Shown piece after piece: positions 1-8,967 of a DNA stretch of 64,000 nt; position 1 is the stretch's first letter; each line of letters starts with the position of its first letter. The DNA is from Granulicella aggregans (GTDB lineage Bacteria > Acidobacteriota > Terriglobia > Terriglobales > Acidobacteriaceae), in contig NZ_JAGSYE010000001.1 in assembly GCF_025685565.1 (NCBI RefSeq), positions 1,612,001 to 1,676,000 on the forward strand. The letters run 5' to 3'. Under the pieces are notes generated by a model. The model was not told the origin of the DNA, did no database searches, and worked only from the letters and a program-made list of their open reading frames with translations. Both the position numbers and the translations under genes were made by a program.

Positions 1-2
1 GC

Positions 3-158
3 CTGGTCGCCATGTTTGCGCTGTTCTTGTCGACGGGATGCTCGGCGCATCTACCGGCGCACACGGCACCCGGAACGTATCGCGTTACGGTCAACGGATA
101 CTCTCCCGTCCTCAATCAGAGCCGGAGTTTTGACCTTACTGTTGTCGTGACGGAGTAA
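3..158 (+). CDS. C-terminal end of a lipoprotein/Ig-like repeat protein (5' truncated by window edge)
   Basis: An open frame enters from the window edge and ends at TAA 156-158. It gives about 51 residues: a short hydrophobic stretch with a Cys (FLSTGCSAH), then a segment of the GTYRVTVNGYS...TVVVTE type. This is the usual C-terminal beta-strand ending of acidobacterial secreted proteins with bacterial Ig-like domains. Only the tail is visible, so the function cannot be named. It converges on the response-regulator gene, whose stop codon is at 164. Confidence 0.5.
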   Translation: MVAMFALFLSTGCSAHLPAHTAPGTYRVTVNGYSPVLNQSRSFDLTVVVTE

Positions 159-163
159 TCGGC

Positions 164-805
164 CTATAGATTCAGGAAGCCGCGCTGCAGTGCGATCACG
201 ACGGCCTGCGTCCTGTCGCTGGCCTGCAGCTTCTGCAGGATGTTCTTCACGTGCATCTTTACGGTGTCTTCCGTGATGAACAGGAGTTGAGCGGCTTCCT
301 TGTTGCTCTTGCCTCGCGAGATCAACGTGAGAACCTCGACCTCGCGTTCACTCAGCTTGCGCGATCCGATGTAGGTCGCCAACTTCTCCGTGGTCTCAGC
401 AGGCAGGGCCTTTCCACCTGCGACGACACGACGCAATTGCTCGGCCAGCGCCCCGCCCTCGATCCCTTTCAGAAGATATCCGCACGCACCCGCGCTGATT
501 GCTTCATACACCGATGCATCGCCCTGCGCCGAGGTCAGCATCACCACTCGCGTCAGTGGATCGAGCGCGAGCAGCGTTCGCAATACTTCAATGCCGCTCT
601 GGTCCGGGAGCCGCAGGTCCAGCAGCACCACATCCGGCTTCTCCGCCTGGAACATCTCGATGGCCGCTTGTCCATTGGCCGCAAGCCCGGTCACGCTGAT
701 GTTGTATCGCGCGAAGATGCCTGCAAGGCCCTCTCGCACCATCGGGTGGTCGTCGACGATCAGTACCTTCAGCGTTGCCGTATGCACAGCTTCAAACGCT
801 ATCAT
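164..805 (-). CDS. NarL/LuxR-family response regulator
   Basis: 213 residues with an N-terminal receiver domain and a C-terminal LuxR-type HTH. The acidic pocket is D18/D19 (IVDDHP), the phospho-acceptor is D63 in LLDLRLP, and the conserved Lys lies in GYLLKG. The HTH part is about residues 150-210 (LSEREVEVL, then TEDTVKMHVKNIL). It is the cytoplasmic output partner of the propeller histidine kinase that lies 17 bp upstream on the same strand; the pair is almost certainly one transcription unit and a cognate two-component system. The signal sensed is unknown. Length and motifs are normal for the family. Confidence 0.93.
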   Translation of the reverse strand: MIAFEAVHTATLKVLIVDDHPMVREGLAGIFARYNISVTGLAANGQAAIEMFQAEKPDVVLLDLRLPDQSGIEVLRTLLALDPLTRVVMLTSAQGDASVYEAISAGACGYLLKGIEGGALAEQLRRVVAGGKALPAETTEKLATYIGSRKLSEREVEVLTLISRGKSNKEAAQLLFITEDTVKMHVKNILQKLQASDRTQAVVIALQRGFLNL

Positions 806-822
806 GCGCGACCTCCATCTCT

Positions 823-3800
823 CTACTGCATAGGTTCATGGAACGTTGCTTCGTCACGCCGCCATCGAAGCCGCCACCATCGCGTCTTCGCAGGCCGCAG
901 GTCTGTCTCAAGCCTGATCCTGGTCCCTCCTCCGATTCTGCTCTCGACGGTCAGCAGGGCGTCGATGCGCCGCGCGTGTGCCTGCATGCCTGGCAGCCCG
1001 AAGTGGCCGGCGCGCCCTTTCGTCCGCATCTCCTCACTCATCCCGACGCCGTCGTCTTCCACCTGCACGGTCAGCTTCTTCGCTTGATAGAGGACTTTGA
1101 CCTGGATCACCTTCGCGCCCGCATGACGAAACGCATTCGCCACGGCTTCGCGGCAGATGCTGTAGACCTCGTCGCGCAGGAATGGATGCAGCTCTCGTGG
1201 CTCGCCCTTGCTTTCCAGCACGAACAACGGCAGGTCTCCCAGGCGAAACTCCATCTCCACGTGGCCCAGCAGCTCAAGCAGGCTGTACTGGATCCCGGCC
1301 ATTGAGTGCAGGTTCGAGACGATATCGCGGCTGCGGCCGATCATCTCGCGCATCCGCGCCGCGAGATTGCTCAACGAGTCTCTTGCGACCTCGGGGTCTT
1401 CGTTCAATTGCAAACCCAGCAACTCAAGCTGCAGCGCCGTCCCTGTCAGGTCCTGGATGAAAGTATCGTGGATATGGGATGCTAGCCGCTCGCGCTCCGC
1501 CGAGCGCTCCTGGAATCGCAGGTTCAAGGCTTCTGCCTTACGCAGCGTCCTTCTTCGCGTCACCTCGACCACGACCACGGCAAGGCCAGCGATGGCGACG
1601 AACAGAAACCATCGCGTCTGCCAGAAGAACGGCTTCAGCCACACCGCGACGGCGTCGGCGACCGGCCCCGGCTCGCCGGTCCTGCTCAACGCCTGCACTT
1701 CGAAGCGATAGCGCCCTGGCGGGATGCCCATGTACGAAGCCTCACGCGCCTCGCCCGCGTTCACCCAATCACTGTCCCAACCCGTCAGACGATAGCGAAA
1801 CCGTACCTGCTCCGGCGCGATGAACACCGGCGCCGTAAAGGAAAACGTCAGCCGATGCCTTCCCGGCTTTACGGTCAACGGCCCAGCGCCGAAGTGCTCT
1901 TCATCGACAGCAATATCATCCAGGACTGCTCGAGGCAGTTCCCTTGCCTCGACACCGGGCTCCGCTACCGCAGGCCCGGAGGCCGTCGCAAACCATAGTC
2001 GCCCATCGTCCGCTCGCACGGCCGTCACCTGCCCCATGGGCAGCGCCGCTCGGCTTCGCAATCCATCGGCAGCGGTAAATAGCTCGGGCACAATTCGCTT
2101 CGAATCCTTCAGGAACGCTTCGATCTGGGCCCGCGATATCCGGCACACGCCTCGCGCTGTAGCGAGCCACAGATCTCCGCGCGCATCCTCCGCCAACGAG
2201 AAGACAGCGTCGCCCGGGAGCCCGTCTTCCTGGGTCAACGCCCAGCTCTTCGAACCGTTGTGCCCGTCGCTTTCGTAGACCAGCCCATTCGAGGTCCCGA
2301 GATAGACTCCGCCATCGTGCGAAAACGCGATCCCATTCACCACACTCTTGGTGGCGAACGCCTGCTGCCATCGATGTCCATCCCATCGATAAGCACCGGA
2401 GCTTGCGCCCGCCCACAACACTCCATGGTCATCGAAGGCGAGTGCCCACACCATCGTGTCCGCGATGCCGTCAGCCGCTCCGAACGCGGTGATCACACCG
2501 TCGCGCCATCGATAGACGCCCTTGCGCAGCACGCTGAACCAGAGGCTCCCGTCCGCGGCCCTCACGGGCGATGAGACATACCCCGCAGGCACGCCTTCTA
2601 TCTTTTGATAACGTCCGCTTCGGAACCGGTAAAGGCCGTAGTCCGCCATCGCAACAACCGGGTTTCGCTCATCGTCCGCAAATCCACGCACCTGTCCGCG
2701 TCGAACTCCCTGAGCGACTCCGAAGCTTTGCCACGTATCGCCGGCCAGTCGCGCCACGCCCTCTTCGAGCGTTCCTACCCAGATCGACCTGGCCTGGTCC
2801 TCAAAGATCGCGTCGTACTGAACGTGTCCCTTCGGCAGGCCATCGCGCTCGGTGTAACTGACGAACGTCCCCTTGTGCATCTGTTGCAGGCCGGAGATCG
2901 TGCCCACCCAGATATCTCCGCTCCTGTCCTCGAAGAGCACGCGAGCATCGTTGCTCGCCAGCCCGTCACGTACGTCCAGCATCTCGAGCTTGCCATCGGC
3001 GAAGCGGCTGATCCCTTCAAGACCTCCACTTGCCATCCACAGGCCGCCAGAGTGATCCTTCATCACATCGACCAGTTCGTCCGGGCCTTGCTTGCCAGTC
3101 ACGGTAAAGTTGTCCTTCTCGTACATTGAGAGATGGTGACCATCGCCCGCATATAGCCGCTTGTCTGGCCCGTAGTAGAGAAGGTTCACGTTGGGCAGAG
3201 GGTACACCCGCACGACTCGCCCCTCTCGCACCTGCGTGATTCCCTCGCCGTCGGCGAACCATAGCTGCCCCTCCTGATCGACGGCGGCGCTTCTGACCTT
3301 GTCCAGTGCGATCGGTAGCTTCACCGGCTCAACACCGGCACCATCGGCCCGATACATCCCCGATTTGGTCCTTACAAAAACGGCTGGATCATCCGCTCTG
3401 CTCAAGATCTGTTCGATAGGCAAAGTCTTGCCACCGAGCACGACTGCGCTAAATCGCTGTCCCTGATACTTGAACAAACCGGTAGACGTTCCCACCCAAA
3501 GTGTCCCCTTCGCATCGACCGCAAGGGCAGTGATGCGGTGCCGCAGGGCAGGCGGTGCATCCTGCGCGAACGTCCGAAACCTGAGGCCGTCAAACCGCGC
3601 CAGGCCGCCATTTGTCCCTATCCAGAGAAAGCCGTCAGGTGTCTGCGCAATGGCGGTGATAAAGTCCTGCGGCAATCCCTGCTCCGTGGTCCACGTAGTC
3701 AACACCTCATGACGAAGCGGCCGTATTGCCGCGCCAAAGGACAATCTTGTATCACTTTCAACGAGCGCGGCAAGGATCAACAGCGGCGCGACGAGGAGCC

Positions 3801-3861
3801 ATTTTGACTGCGCTCCTGCGGCTTTAGACCTGATGTGGGCAGGCTTCCATAAGCTTGTCAT
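823..3861 (-). CDS. Two-component sensor histidine kinase with periplasmic beta-propeller (reg_prop / Y_Y_Y / HisKA_3)
   Basis: 1012 residues. An N-terminal hydrophobic segment is followed by about 650 residues of propeller repeats (LWIGTNGG, LWVGTSTG and similar), a Y_Y_Y-type Ig-like module (RFRYRLTGWDSDW), and one transmembrane helix near residues 750-765 (FLFVAIAGLAVVVV). The kinase core follows. The phospho-acceptor is H798 in SHIHDTF, slightly divergent from the usual RELHD motif. The N-box is near N909 and the ATP-lid Asp is in VEDDGVGM (about 936). This is a hybrid-style extracellular sensor, but without its own receiver. The cognate regulator follows 17 bp downstream. Such sensors usually respond to polysaccharide or similar extracytoplasmic ligands in Bacteroidetes and Acidobacteria; the ligand here is unknown. 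Confidence 0.93.
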   Translation of the reverse strand: MTSLWKPAHIRSKAAGAQSKWLLVAPLLILAALVESDTRLSFGAAIRPLRHEVLTTWTTEQGLPQDFITAIAQTPDGFLWIGTNGGLARFDGLRFRTFAQDAPPALRHRITALAVDAKGTLWVGTSTGLFKYQGQRFSAVVLGGKTLPIEQILSRADDPAVFVRTKSGMYRADGAGVEPVKLPIALDKVRSAAVDQEGQLWFADGEGITQVREGRVVRVYPLPNVNLLYYGPDKRLYAGDGHHLSMYEKDNFTVTGKQGPDELVDVMKDHSGGLWMASGGLEGISRFADGKLEMLDVRDGLASNDARVLFEDRSGDIWVGTISGLQQMHKGTFVSYTERDGLPKGHVQYDAIFEDQARSIWVGTLEEGVARLAGDTWQSFGVAQGVRRGQVRGFADDERNPVVAMADYGLYRFRSGRYQKIEGVPAGYVSSPVRAADGSLWFSVLRKGVYRWRDGVITAFGAADGIADTMVWALAFDDHGVLWAGASSGAYRWDGHRWQQAFATKSVVNGIAFSHDGGVYLGTSNGLVYESDGHNGSKSWALTQEDGLPGDAVFSLAEDARGDLWLATARGVCRISRAQIEAFLKDSKRIVPELFTAADGLRSRAALPMGQVTAVRADDGRLWFATASGPAVAEPGVEARELPRAVLDDIAVDEEHFGAGPLTVKPGRHRLTFSFTAPVFIAPEQVRFRYRLTGWDSDWVNAGEAREASYMGIPPGRYRFEVQALSRTGEPGPVADAVAVWLKPFFWQTRWFLFVAIAGLAVVVVEVTRRRTLRKAEALNLRFQERSAERERLASHIHDTFIQDLTGTALQLELLGLQLNEDPEVARDSLSNLAARMREMIGRSRDIVSNLHSMAGIQYSLLELLGHVEMEFRLGDLPLFVLESKGEPRELHPFLRDEVYSICREAVANAFRHAGAKVIQVKVLYQAKKLTVQVEDDGVGMSEEMRTKGRAGHFGLPGMQAHARRIDALLTVESRIGGGTRIRLETDLRPAKTRWWRLRWRRDEATFHEPMQ

Positions 3862-3892
3862 TGCGATCTCTTATCATCGCATTCGATCCGGG

Positions 3893-4105
3893 AAAGCGAG
3901 CCTTTCCGTGAATGCTGCAAGGGAAATCCGCTTATGGAGAAGGTTTTTCGATGCGATCTTCCAAAAAGTCAAAATGGAAGAATGGTCGGCCCTAGTGGAC
4001 GTTTTCCGAAATTCCATGGCGTTCCCGGACTTTCGACACTGGGAGCTTGAGCGTGTGCCAACGTTGGCCCGTATCGCTGGATCGATATCTTTGGCAAGCC
4101 TTTGA
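3893..4105 (+). pseudogene. C-terminal remnant of a large serine recombinase
   Basis: A short open stretch reads ...FFDAIFQKVKMEEWSALVDVFR... and ends at a stop at 4103-4105. It matches, in the same order and with the same spacing, the C-terminal segment seen in the second remnant at 28547-28880 (FSVDALSV...PFN, then IFQKVK(M)EEWSG after frame repair). This style of C-terminus belongs to large serine recombinases with a zinc-ribbon domain. The 35 bp at 3955-3989 are nearly identical in DNA to 28854-28887. No N-terminal catalytic part remains and the kinase gene begins just upstream, so this is a relic marking the left side of the accessory region. Confidence 0.55.
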
Positions 4106-4128
4106 CTCTGGCATTGTGGTTGATACAA

Positions 4129-4159
4129 CGATGAAGCTCCTAAATGGGGAGCTTCATCG
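4129..4159. repeat. 12-bp perfect stem-loop
   Basis: The arms CGATGAAGCTCC (4129-4140) and GGAGCTTCATCG (4148-4159) are exact inverted repeats around a 7-nt loop. No T-run follows on either strand, so a classic intrinsic terminator is unlikely. It lies between the recombinase remnant and the IS remnant and may be part of a mobile-element end. Confidence 0.6.
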
Positions 4160-4314
4160 GGACAATCGTCTTAGAGCGGCTTTCCGCGATCCAATGGTTC
4201 GGCGCTAAGTCGGGGTGGCCAGACCGATGTTTGTACCAGTTGGATCGCTAGTGTAGCGCATTGATGAAGGGCCCAGCATTTCTATACCAAGGTCAGAGTT
4301 AGTCTTCGACCGGT

Positions 4315-4737
4315 TTAGGTTCCAGCCAGTACGCGGCTAGCCGCGTACTGGCTGGCGAACTCGCTTGGCGTCCTGTCCGCGAGAGATGCGTGAGGACGAC
4401 TGTCATTATATTCGCGTCTCCAGGCTTCGATCAGATGCTTTGCCTCCTTCAGATTCATGAACCAGTGGGTGTTCAGGCACTCGGCGCGGAAGGTCCCATT
4501 GAAGCTTTCTACGAAGGCGTTGTCAGTCGGCTTGCCGGGCCTTGAGAAGTCGATCTTTGCCCCGTTCTGATAGGTCCACAAGTCCATGGCGTGACTGGTG
4601 AACTCGCTGCCGTTATCACAGAACAACACCTTGGGGACGCCACGGTCGAGTTTCATCTTGTTCAGAGTGCGCACCACGTCGTCGCCCTTCAAGCTCTGAC
4701 CAACCTCTGGTCCAAAAATACCGAGGCCGATCACCAC
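4315..4737 (-). pseudogene. IS3-family transposase, C-terminal part of the DDE integrase domain
   Basis: 140 residues with the second catalytic Asp (LFCDNGSEF) and the catalytic Glu (FVESFNG, then FRAECL) of the rve/DDE fold, plus the usual REYNDSRPHASL ending. The first catalytic Asp and the N-terminal helix-turn-helix region (OrfA and the start of OrfB) are missing, and no frame upstream restores them. The element is therefore a dead 3' fragment. Its presence supports the view that 4-29 kb is a region of repeated insertions. The subgroup (IS407-like) is a guess. Confidence 0.85.
4322..4355. repeat. 34-bp perfect palindrome at the transposase 3' end
   Basis: The arm at 4322-4338 is the exact reverse complement of 4339-4355, with no spacer. 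It sits inside the last codons of the IS3-type transposase fragment. On the minus strand it would form a strong hairpin right before the stop codon. No T-run follows. Confidence 0.75.
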
Positions 4738-4847
4738 AGGCCGTCGGCATCTGACCCATTAGCATCGGTGAGCAATCGTCAGGCCGCTTTTTCTCTGTGC
4801 TTTTCGGTGCTAGGCTACATTCGAACCATTCCCTCTGAGGTATTGCC

Positions 4848-4991
4848 ATGATCGACTTGTACTCAAAGCTGCGGGCGGCGTTGACCAAATTTAGGGATCA
4901 CCAAGCTCCGGCGCACAGCAAAGACGAAGATAGCTGGCTCGAAATCAGCTTTCGCTTCAGGCTCCAGTTCGGCGACAAGACCACGGATTAG
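4848..4991 (+). CDS. Possible small protein of 47 residues, unknown
   Basis: ATG at 4848 preceded by GAGG about 8 nt upstream. The frame (MIDLYSKLRAALTKF...) runs to TAG at 4989-4991. It ends just before the GTG start of the next frame at 4998. It could be a small upstream partner, for example of a toxin-antitoxin-like pair, but no motif is recognised and the length gives little statistical support. Confidence 0.25.
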   Translation: MIDLYSKLRAALTKFRDHQAPAHSKDEDSWLEISFRFRLQFGDKTTD

Positions 4992-4997
4992 TGAACG

Positions 4998-5528
4998 GTG
5001 GGACGGAATCTCGACGCCGAACGAAACAGGGACCGGATGGACGCGATCGCGTGGGCAATTATCGACGCGCACGTCCCGCCGGTGCGACCGCTTGGCTATA
5101 AGAGTTCCCGGCCTGCAAACTTCGCGGAACTGAGTAAGGCGGTCGAAGCCTTCCGTTCCGACTATCCGGAGGACCTTGATCCGTTGCCGGGTACGTGGCC
5201 CGCGTTCGAGCACGCCTGGTCGAATTTCCTGCACGAGTTTTTCTACTGGAGGCTCGCCGACTTCTTTGCTGTGCCGCCTCCCGAGACTCTCGGGCTCGAG
5301 CGTGGAGCCCTTCTCGCAGGTGCGGCGGAGTACCTGTGTCGCCGGTACGACCTCGACCTTCCCGACTGGATCGACGATCCGCAGTATGTCTTGCCAGAGA
5401 TCTACGACTTCTGGGGAGACATCACGCCCGAAGTCCGCGCCATGCGGTTCCGTCGTGTGCAGCGATCATCTCCCGAATTTCTCAAGCGGAACGTAGTCTT
5501 CGAGGCTCGGAATCTAATCGTGCTCTAA
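4998..5528 (+). CDS. Unknown protein, 176 residues
   Basis: GTG start. It is soluble, rich in aromatic and acidic residues (WPAFEHAW, FFYWRLADFF), and ends with PEFLKRNVVFEARNLIVL. This ending resembles that of proteins annotated as putative HTH-type antitoxins in actinobacteria, but the N-terminus shows no clear HTH, so this is a loose impression only. It lies alone between an IS remnant and a small membrane-protein frame. The true start could be later (Met14). Confidence 0.5.
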   Translation: MGRNLDAERNRDRMDAIAWAIIDAHVPPVRPLGYKSSRPANFAELSKAVEAFRSDYPEDLDPLPGTWPAFEHAWSNFLHEFFYWRLADFFAVPPPETLGLERGALLAGAAEYLCRRYDLDLPDWIDDPQYVLPEIYDFWGDITPEVRAMRFRRVQRSSPEFLKRNVVFEARNLIVL

Positions 5529-5671
5529 ATCGCTGCATCGCACGCTGTTCACACAGGGTACGGCAAACGCAACAGGGTAACGAAGAGCAATTCATTCTCG
5601 CCGATGGATGATAGGGTCTCTCCCCTTTCATCAAGATGCGCCAAGGATCGCGCATTAGGGTAATCCGCAAC

Positions 5672-6016
5672 TCAAGCCCGAAGCCGGCGATTCCGGCTGT
5701 GAAGGAATTCTGCCGTGAGCCAGAGCATTGCAAAAGCCATGATGCGGTAGGAAACCATCCCATGCCCGCTTCTTCTCAGAACGAAGAAGCCAAGAAACAT
5801 CGCAGCCAAATTGATCAGGCTGCACACGCTAAGGGCGAACGCATATCTCTTGGACTCTGGGGCCTCTTGGGATTTGCCCGGCAACCCTAATCGGGCAAAC
5901 AGGCCTGCACCCAGAAACCCTTCCCAAAATGAGTCTGAAGCTAACTTCAAGAGATCCTCCTGGCTGCCGCCTAGACTACAGTTCCCTCGCTTCAGGGGAC
6001 TTATTTCACATCTCAC
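5672..6016 (-). CDS. Small putative membrane protein
   Basis: Up to 114 residues. The C-terminal two thirds look genuine: FWEGFLGAGLFARLGLPG, then two hydrophobic segments (FALSVCSLINLAAMFLGFFVL and MAFAMLWLTAEFL). The N-terminus before LLKLASDSFWEG may be too long. No family is recognised. It has no operon partner on its strand. Confidence 0.4.
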   Translation of the reverse strand: MRCEISPLKRGNCSLGGSQEDLLKLASDSFWEGFLGAGLFARLGLPGKSQEAPESKRYAFALSVCSLINLAAMFLGFFVLRRSGHGMVSYRIMAFAMLWLTAEFLHSRNRRLRA

Positions 6017-6352
6017 TCTCTATCCCGCTCTCATCCTCAGTTGTCAGCGCCGAGCCAGAGGCACTAAAAGCTGTGCCTCGCCGAGTCCTCGATTTAATAG
6101 AAGTACATGATTGTCTTCTCTTCCACGTGTGGATACCGTCGCATAGGGATATAGACGTTCATAAGCGTATTCCATGAGGCCCTGTGTGGAGAACTGGATT
6201 GACCAGGCGCAGCGGCGAGCGCGGTTTCTCTTTGAATCGACCCGACGCCTGGTGCCGTGAGCGTAGGGAAGGAATACTGTGGTCGGAGTTCGAAGCAAGC
6301 ATTAATGGTTGCTGTGATTGCCCATGACGACTCTAGCTCGGGAGGTAGCACG
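6017..6352. other. Intergenic stretch, no gene seen
   Basis: Short overlapping frames on both strands show no recognisable protein. The last bases carry GGAGG (6341-6345), the ribosome binding site of the XapX gene. A promoter for the following operon presumably lies here but no clear -35/-10 pair stands out. Confidence 0.4.
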
Positions 6353-6628
6353 ATGAAGTTGCTGCTCGGTCTTTTGATTAGTTTCGCGGTCGGTGTGGGA
6401 TGCCGGTTTTTCGATATCCCCGTTGGCAGCCCGCCCGTTGTCCCTGGTGCCTTGTTGGTACTCGCGATGACGCTTGGCTACTCGTCGACAAACACGTTTC
6501 TGAACCGGCGAAATCGTCCGGCGACTACCTCTTATCTCTGCGGAGGGCCGTCAGGCAACACAGCGAGCGAAGAGATGCGCGATAGACCCTTGGCATCGCA
6601 AGGCACAAAAGAAAGGACTAGAGCATGA
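6353..6628 (+). CDS. XapX-domain (DUF1427) small membrane protein
   Basis: ATG 6353 follows GGAGG by 7 nt. The first about 50 residues are the compact XapX domain: a hydrophobic helix (LLGLLISFAVGVGCRFF), then PVGSPPVVPGALLVLAMTLGY, which is highly typical. A polar tail of about 35 residues is unusual and probably variable. The TGA stop overlaps the ATG of the isochorismatase-family gene (ATGA, 6625-6628), so the two are translationally coupled. XapX-domain proteins often sit next to isochorismatase-like or aromatic-metabolism genes; their role is unknown. Confidence 0.8.
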   Translation: MKLLLGLLISFAVGVGCRFFDIPVGSPPVVPGALLVLAMTLGYSSTNTFLNRRNRPATTSYLCGGPSGNTASEEMRDRPLASQGTKERTRA

Positions 6629-7254
6629 GTGGATACGATTCTCTCTTGAAGCCGCAGGATTGTGTGCTCCTGCTGGTGGACTTTCAGGCCGGACTTGGCT
6701 TTGGCGTTGAGTCAAGTCCACGGCAACCACTGGTGGCGAACGCCGTTGCCCTGGCAAAGACTGCTGCGGCGTTCAGCGTCCCAGTGGTTGCCTCCACATC
6801 GGCGTCGCATGTTTACAGTGGCCCATTGTTGCCTGCCTTGCAGGCGGTGCTGCCCGCAGTCAAATCCATCGAGCGCAGAAGCATGAACGTTTGGGAGGAC
6901 GAGGCTGCGCGGTCGGCGGTGCTGGCAGCGAACAAGAAGCGTCTCATCATCGCCGGATTCCTTACCGAGGCGTGCGTTTCCTTTCCCGTCCTCTCTGCGC
7001 TGAAAGATGGTTTTGAAGTTTTTGTTGTCGGTGATACCTGTGGCGGGTTGACCCCTGCCGGTCACGAACTTGCGTTGCGACGAATGGAGGCGGCAGGGGC
7101 CCAGCTCGTAAGCTGGATTCAAGTCTTGCTGGAGTTTCAGCGCGACTGGACTCACCACGAAACCTATGAGGCGGCCCGGGCGATTGTTGAAGAGAACGGG
7201 GGCGGGTATGGGATGGGGCTAGCCTATGCACGCACGATGATTCACCCGACCTGA
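6625..7254 (+). CDS. Isochorismatase-family cysteine hydrolase (YcaC-like)
   Basis: 209 residues with the whole isochorismatase-like fold. Catalytic Asp is D19 (LLLVDFQ) and nucleophile Cys is C117 (IIAGFLTEACVSFP). The middle basic residue of the Asp-Lys-Cys triad appears to be Arg in the IERRSMNVW segment. It probably hydrolyses a small amide or ester; the substrate cannot be read from the sequence. It is coupled to XapX upstream by a 4-bp overlap and followed 35 bp later by an MhqO-like dioxygenase. A paralogue occurs at 10827-11534. Confidence 0.88.
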   Translation: MSGYDSLLKPQDCVLLLVDFQAGLGFGVESSPRQPLVANAVALAKTAAAFSVPVVASTSASHVYSGPLLPALQAVLPAVKSIERRSMNVWEDEAARSAVLAANKKRLIIAGFLTEACVSFPVLSALKDGFEVFVVGDTCGGLTPAGHELALRRMEAAGAQLVSWIQVLLEFQRDWTHHETYEAARAIVEENGGGYGMGLAYARTMIHPT

Positions 7255-7289
7255 ATCCCAGAGACCACATCGCGTTCGAGGAACAATTC

Positions 7290-8270
7290 ATGCCAGCGCC
7301 AATCGTCGGTTTACATCACGTCACTGCGATCGCCTCTGATCCGCAACAGAATCTCGACTTTTACACCCAGGTACTTGGGCTTCGGTTCGTCAAGCGGACT
7401 GTCAACTTCGACGATCCGGGGACATACCACTTCTACTTCGGCGACGACGCTGGCTCGCCGGGGACGATTCTCACATTCTTCCCGTGGCCTCACGCCGCCA
7501 GAGGAACTACGGGGCTCGGCGAGGTTACCAGAACGGCATTCAGTGTGCCTCTCGGTTCGCTTGAGTATTGGCTGCAGCGTCTCAGCGATCAAAGGATATT
7601 GGTGGAACGTTCAGGGCGTCGTTTTCAGGAAGATGTGCTGACCTTTGCCGATCCCGATGGCATGAAGATCGAGATCGTTATTCATGCAGATGCGGGCGAA
7701 GCGAATGCGCCGCGCTTTGCATCCGTGCCGTCGGAGTATGCGATCCGTGGATTCTTCGGGGTCACGCTCTATGAGCAGCAAGAGGGTGAGACCACGAAGA
7801 TTCTCAATATGATGGGATTCCACAAAGTCGCTGAGGAAGGCAATCTGCTACGCTTTCGAGCGGAAGGTGACGCTCTTGGAAACCACATCGACCTGCTGAT
7901 CGATCCGGTCGGCGGCTACGGGCGCCCTGGTGCTGGGTCCGTGCATCACATCGCGTTTCGGGCCAAGGACGATGCCGCGCAGCGTGAATGGCGAGAAGGG
8001 ATTGCGAAGTATTTGGACGTGACTCCTGTGCTTGATCGGACCTACTTTCATTCGATTTACTTCCGAGAACCGGGAGGCGTGCTCTTCGAGCTTGCGACGG
8101 ACCCGCCGGGCTTTTCGCTCGACGAGCCAATCGAATCGCTGGGGGAGGCTTTACGCATCCCCGAATGGCTGGAGCCACGACGGGAGTCAATCGAAAAGCG
8201 GCTGGCACCCATCACGCTGCACAAGGAGATGCCGCCGATTGAGGTTTGTAATGGAGGGAAAACACTATGA
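7290..8270 (+). CDS. Ring-cleaving extradiol dioxygenase, VOC superfamily (MhqO-like)
   Basis: 326 residues with two vicinal-oxygen-chelate modules. The first starts GLHHVTAIASD with the metal-binding His; the second contains SVHHIAFRAKDD; a late Glu (GVLFELATDPPG) would be the third ligand. Length and motifs match the MhqA/MhqO group, which opens hydroquinone- or catechol-type rings and protects against quinones. The last 4 bp overlap the next gene, an esterase of the MhqD type. The same dioxygenase-esterase pairing is found in Bacillus mhq operons. Confidence 0.87.
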   Translation: MPAPIVGLHHVTAIASDPQQNLDFYTQVLGLRFVKRTVNFDDPGTYHFYFGDDAGSPGTILTFFPWPHAARGTTGLGEVTRTAFSVPLGSLEYWLQRLSDQRILVERSGRRFQEDVLTFADPDGMKIEIVIHADAGEANAPRFASVPSEYAIRGFFGVTLYEQQEGETTKILNMMGFHKVAEEGNLLRFRAEGDALGNHIDLLIDPVGGYGRPGAGSVHHIAFRAKDDAAQREWREGIAKYLDVTPVLDRTYFHSIYFREPGGVLFELATDPPGFSLDEPIESLGEALRIPEWLEPRRESIEKRLAPITLHKEMPPIEVCNGGKTL

Positions 8271-8917
8271 ATCTCGATCCGCACCGGCTTGGCGCTGTTC
8301 GAATGTCTGGGGCTCCCATGAAGGAGGCGGGTGGAGCTGTCATCCTGCTGCATGGGAGGGGCGGTTCGGCAGACGACATTCTTTCGCTGGCTTGTCCAAT
8401 TAAGCTGCCGGAACTGACGTATATCGCCCCGCAGGCTCTGGGAAATAGCTGGTATCCCAATTCCTTTCTAGCGCCAATTGACTCGAATCAACCCTGGTTG
8501 TCGTCGGCCCTCGGCAAAGTGCAGGCAATCGTAGACATGCTTGATCAAGCTGGTATCGGGGCAGACCGCGTGGCCATTGGCGGGTTCTCTCAAGGGGCGT
8601 GTCTTGCAACAGAGTTCGTAGCGAGCCATCCCAGACGATATGCGGGATTGTTTGCCCTTACTGGAGGCCTGATCGGACCGCTGGGTAGCGAACTGACTCA
8701 TGGAGGCAATCTGGCGGGCACACCGGCATTCTTTGGTTCGAGCGATCCAGACCCGCATGTTCCGTGGAGCCGAGTGCAGGAGTCGGCGCGGATCTTCGGT
8801 GCGATGGGAGCCGATGTGAACATCAAACGGTATGAGTACCGCGCGCACACGATCAGCAGCGACGAGCTAGAGGTTGTCCACCAACTGCTGCATGATGCCT
8901 TCTTCGCTTCGCGCTGA
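8267..8917 (+). CDS. Carboxylesterase / phospholipase-type alpha/beta hydrolase (MhqD-like)
   Basis: 216 residues. The oxyanion motif is LLHGRGGSADD, the nucleophile elbow is IGGFSQGA (Ser), and the catalytic Asp and His are in the SSDPDPHVPW and YRAHTIS regions. The ATG overlaps the dioxygenase stop (ATGA), so the pair is translationally coupled. It presumably acts on the products of ring cleavage or on related esters. It ends the four-gene unit XapX-isochorismatase-dioxygenase-esterase. Confidence 0.87.
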   Translation: MNLDPHRLGAVRMSGAPMKEAGGAVILLHGRGGSADDILSLACPIKLPELTYIAPQALGNSWYPNSFLAPIDSNQPWLSSALGKVQAIVDMLDQAGIGADRVAIGGFSQGACLATEFVASHPRRYAGLFALTGGLIGPLGSELTHGGNLAGTPAFFGSSDPDPHVPWSRVQESARIFGAMGADVNIKRYEYRAHTISSDELEVVHQLLHDAFFASR

Positions 8918-8967
8918 GCCGCAGCATTCACGCCGTGATCAACGGGATGTTTGATGTTGAGCGATCT

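Noticed and set aside
4616-4888. 90-codon minus frame overlapping the transposase fragment
   Set aside because: Different frame from the DDE domain and no IS-like motif upstream; does not restore the missing transposase N-terminus.
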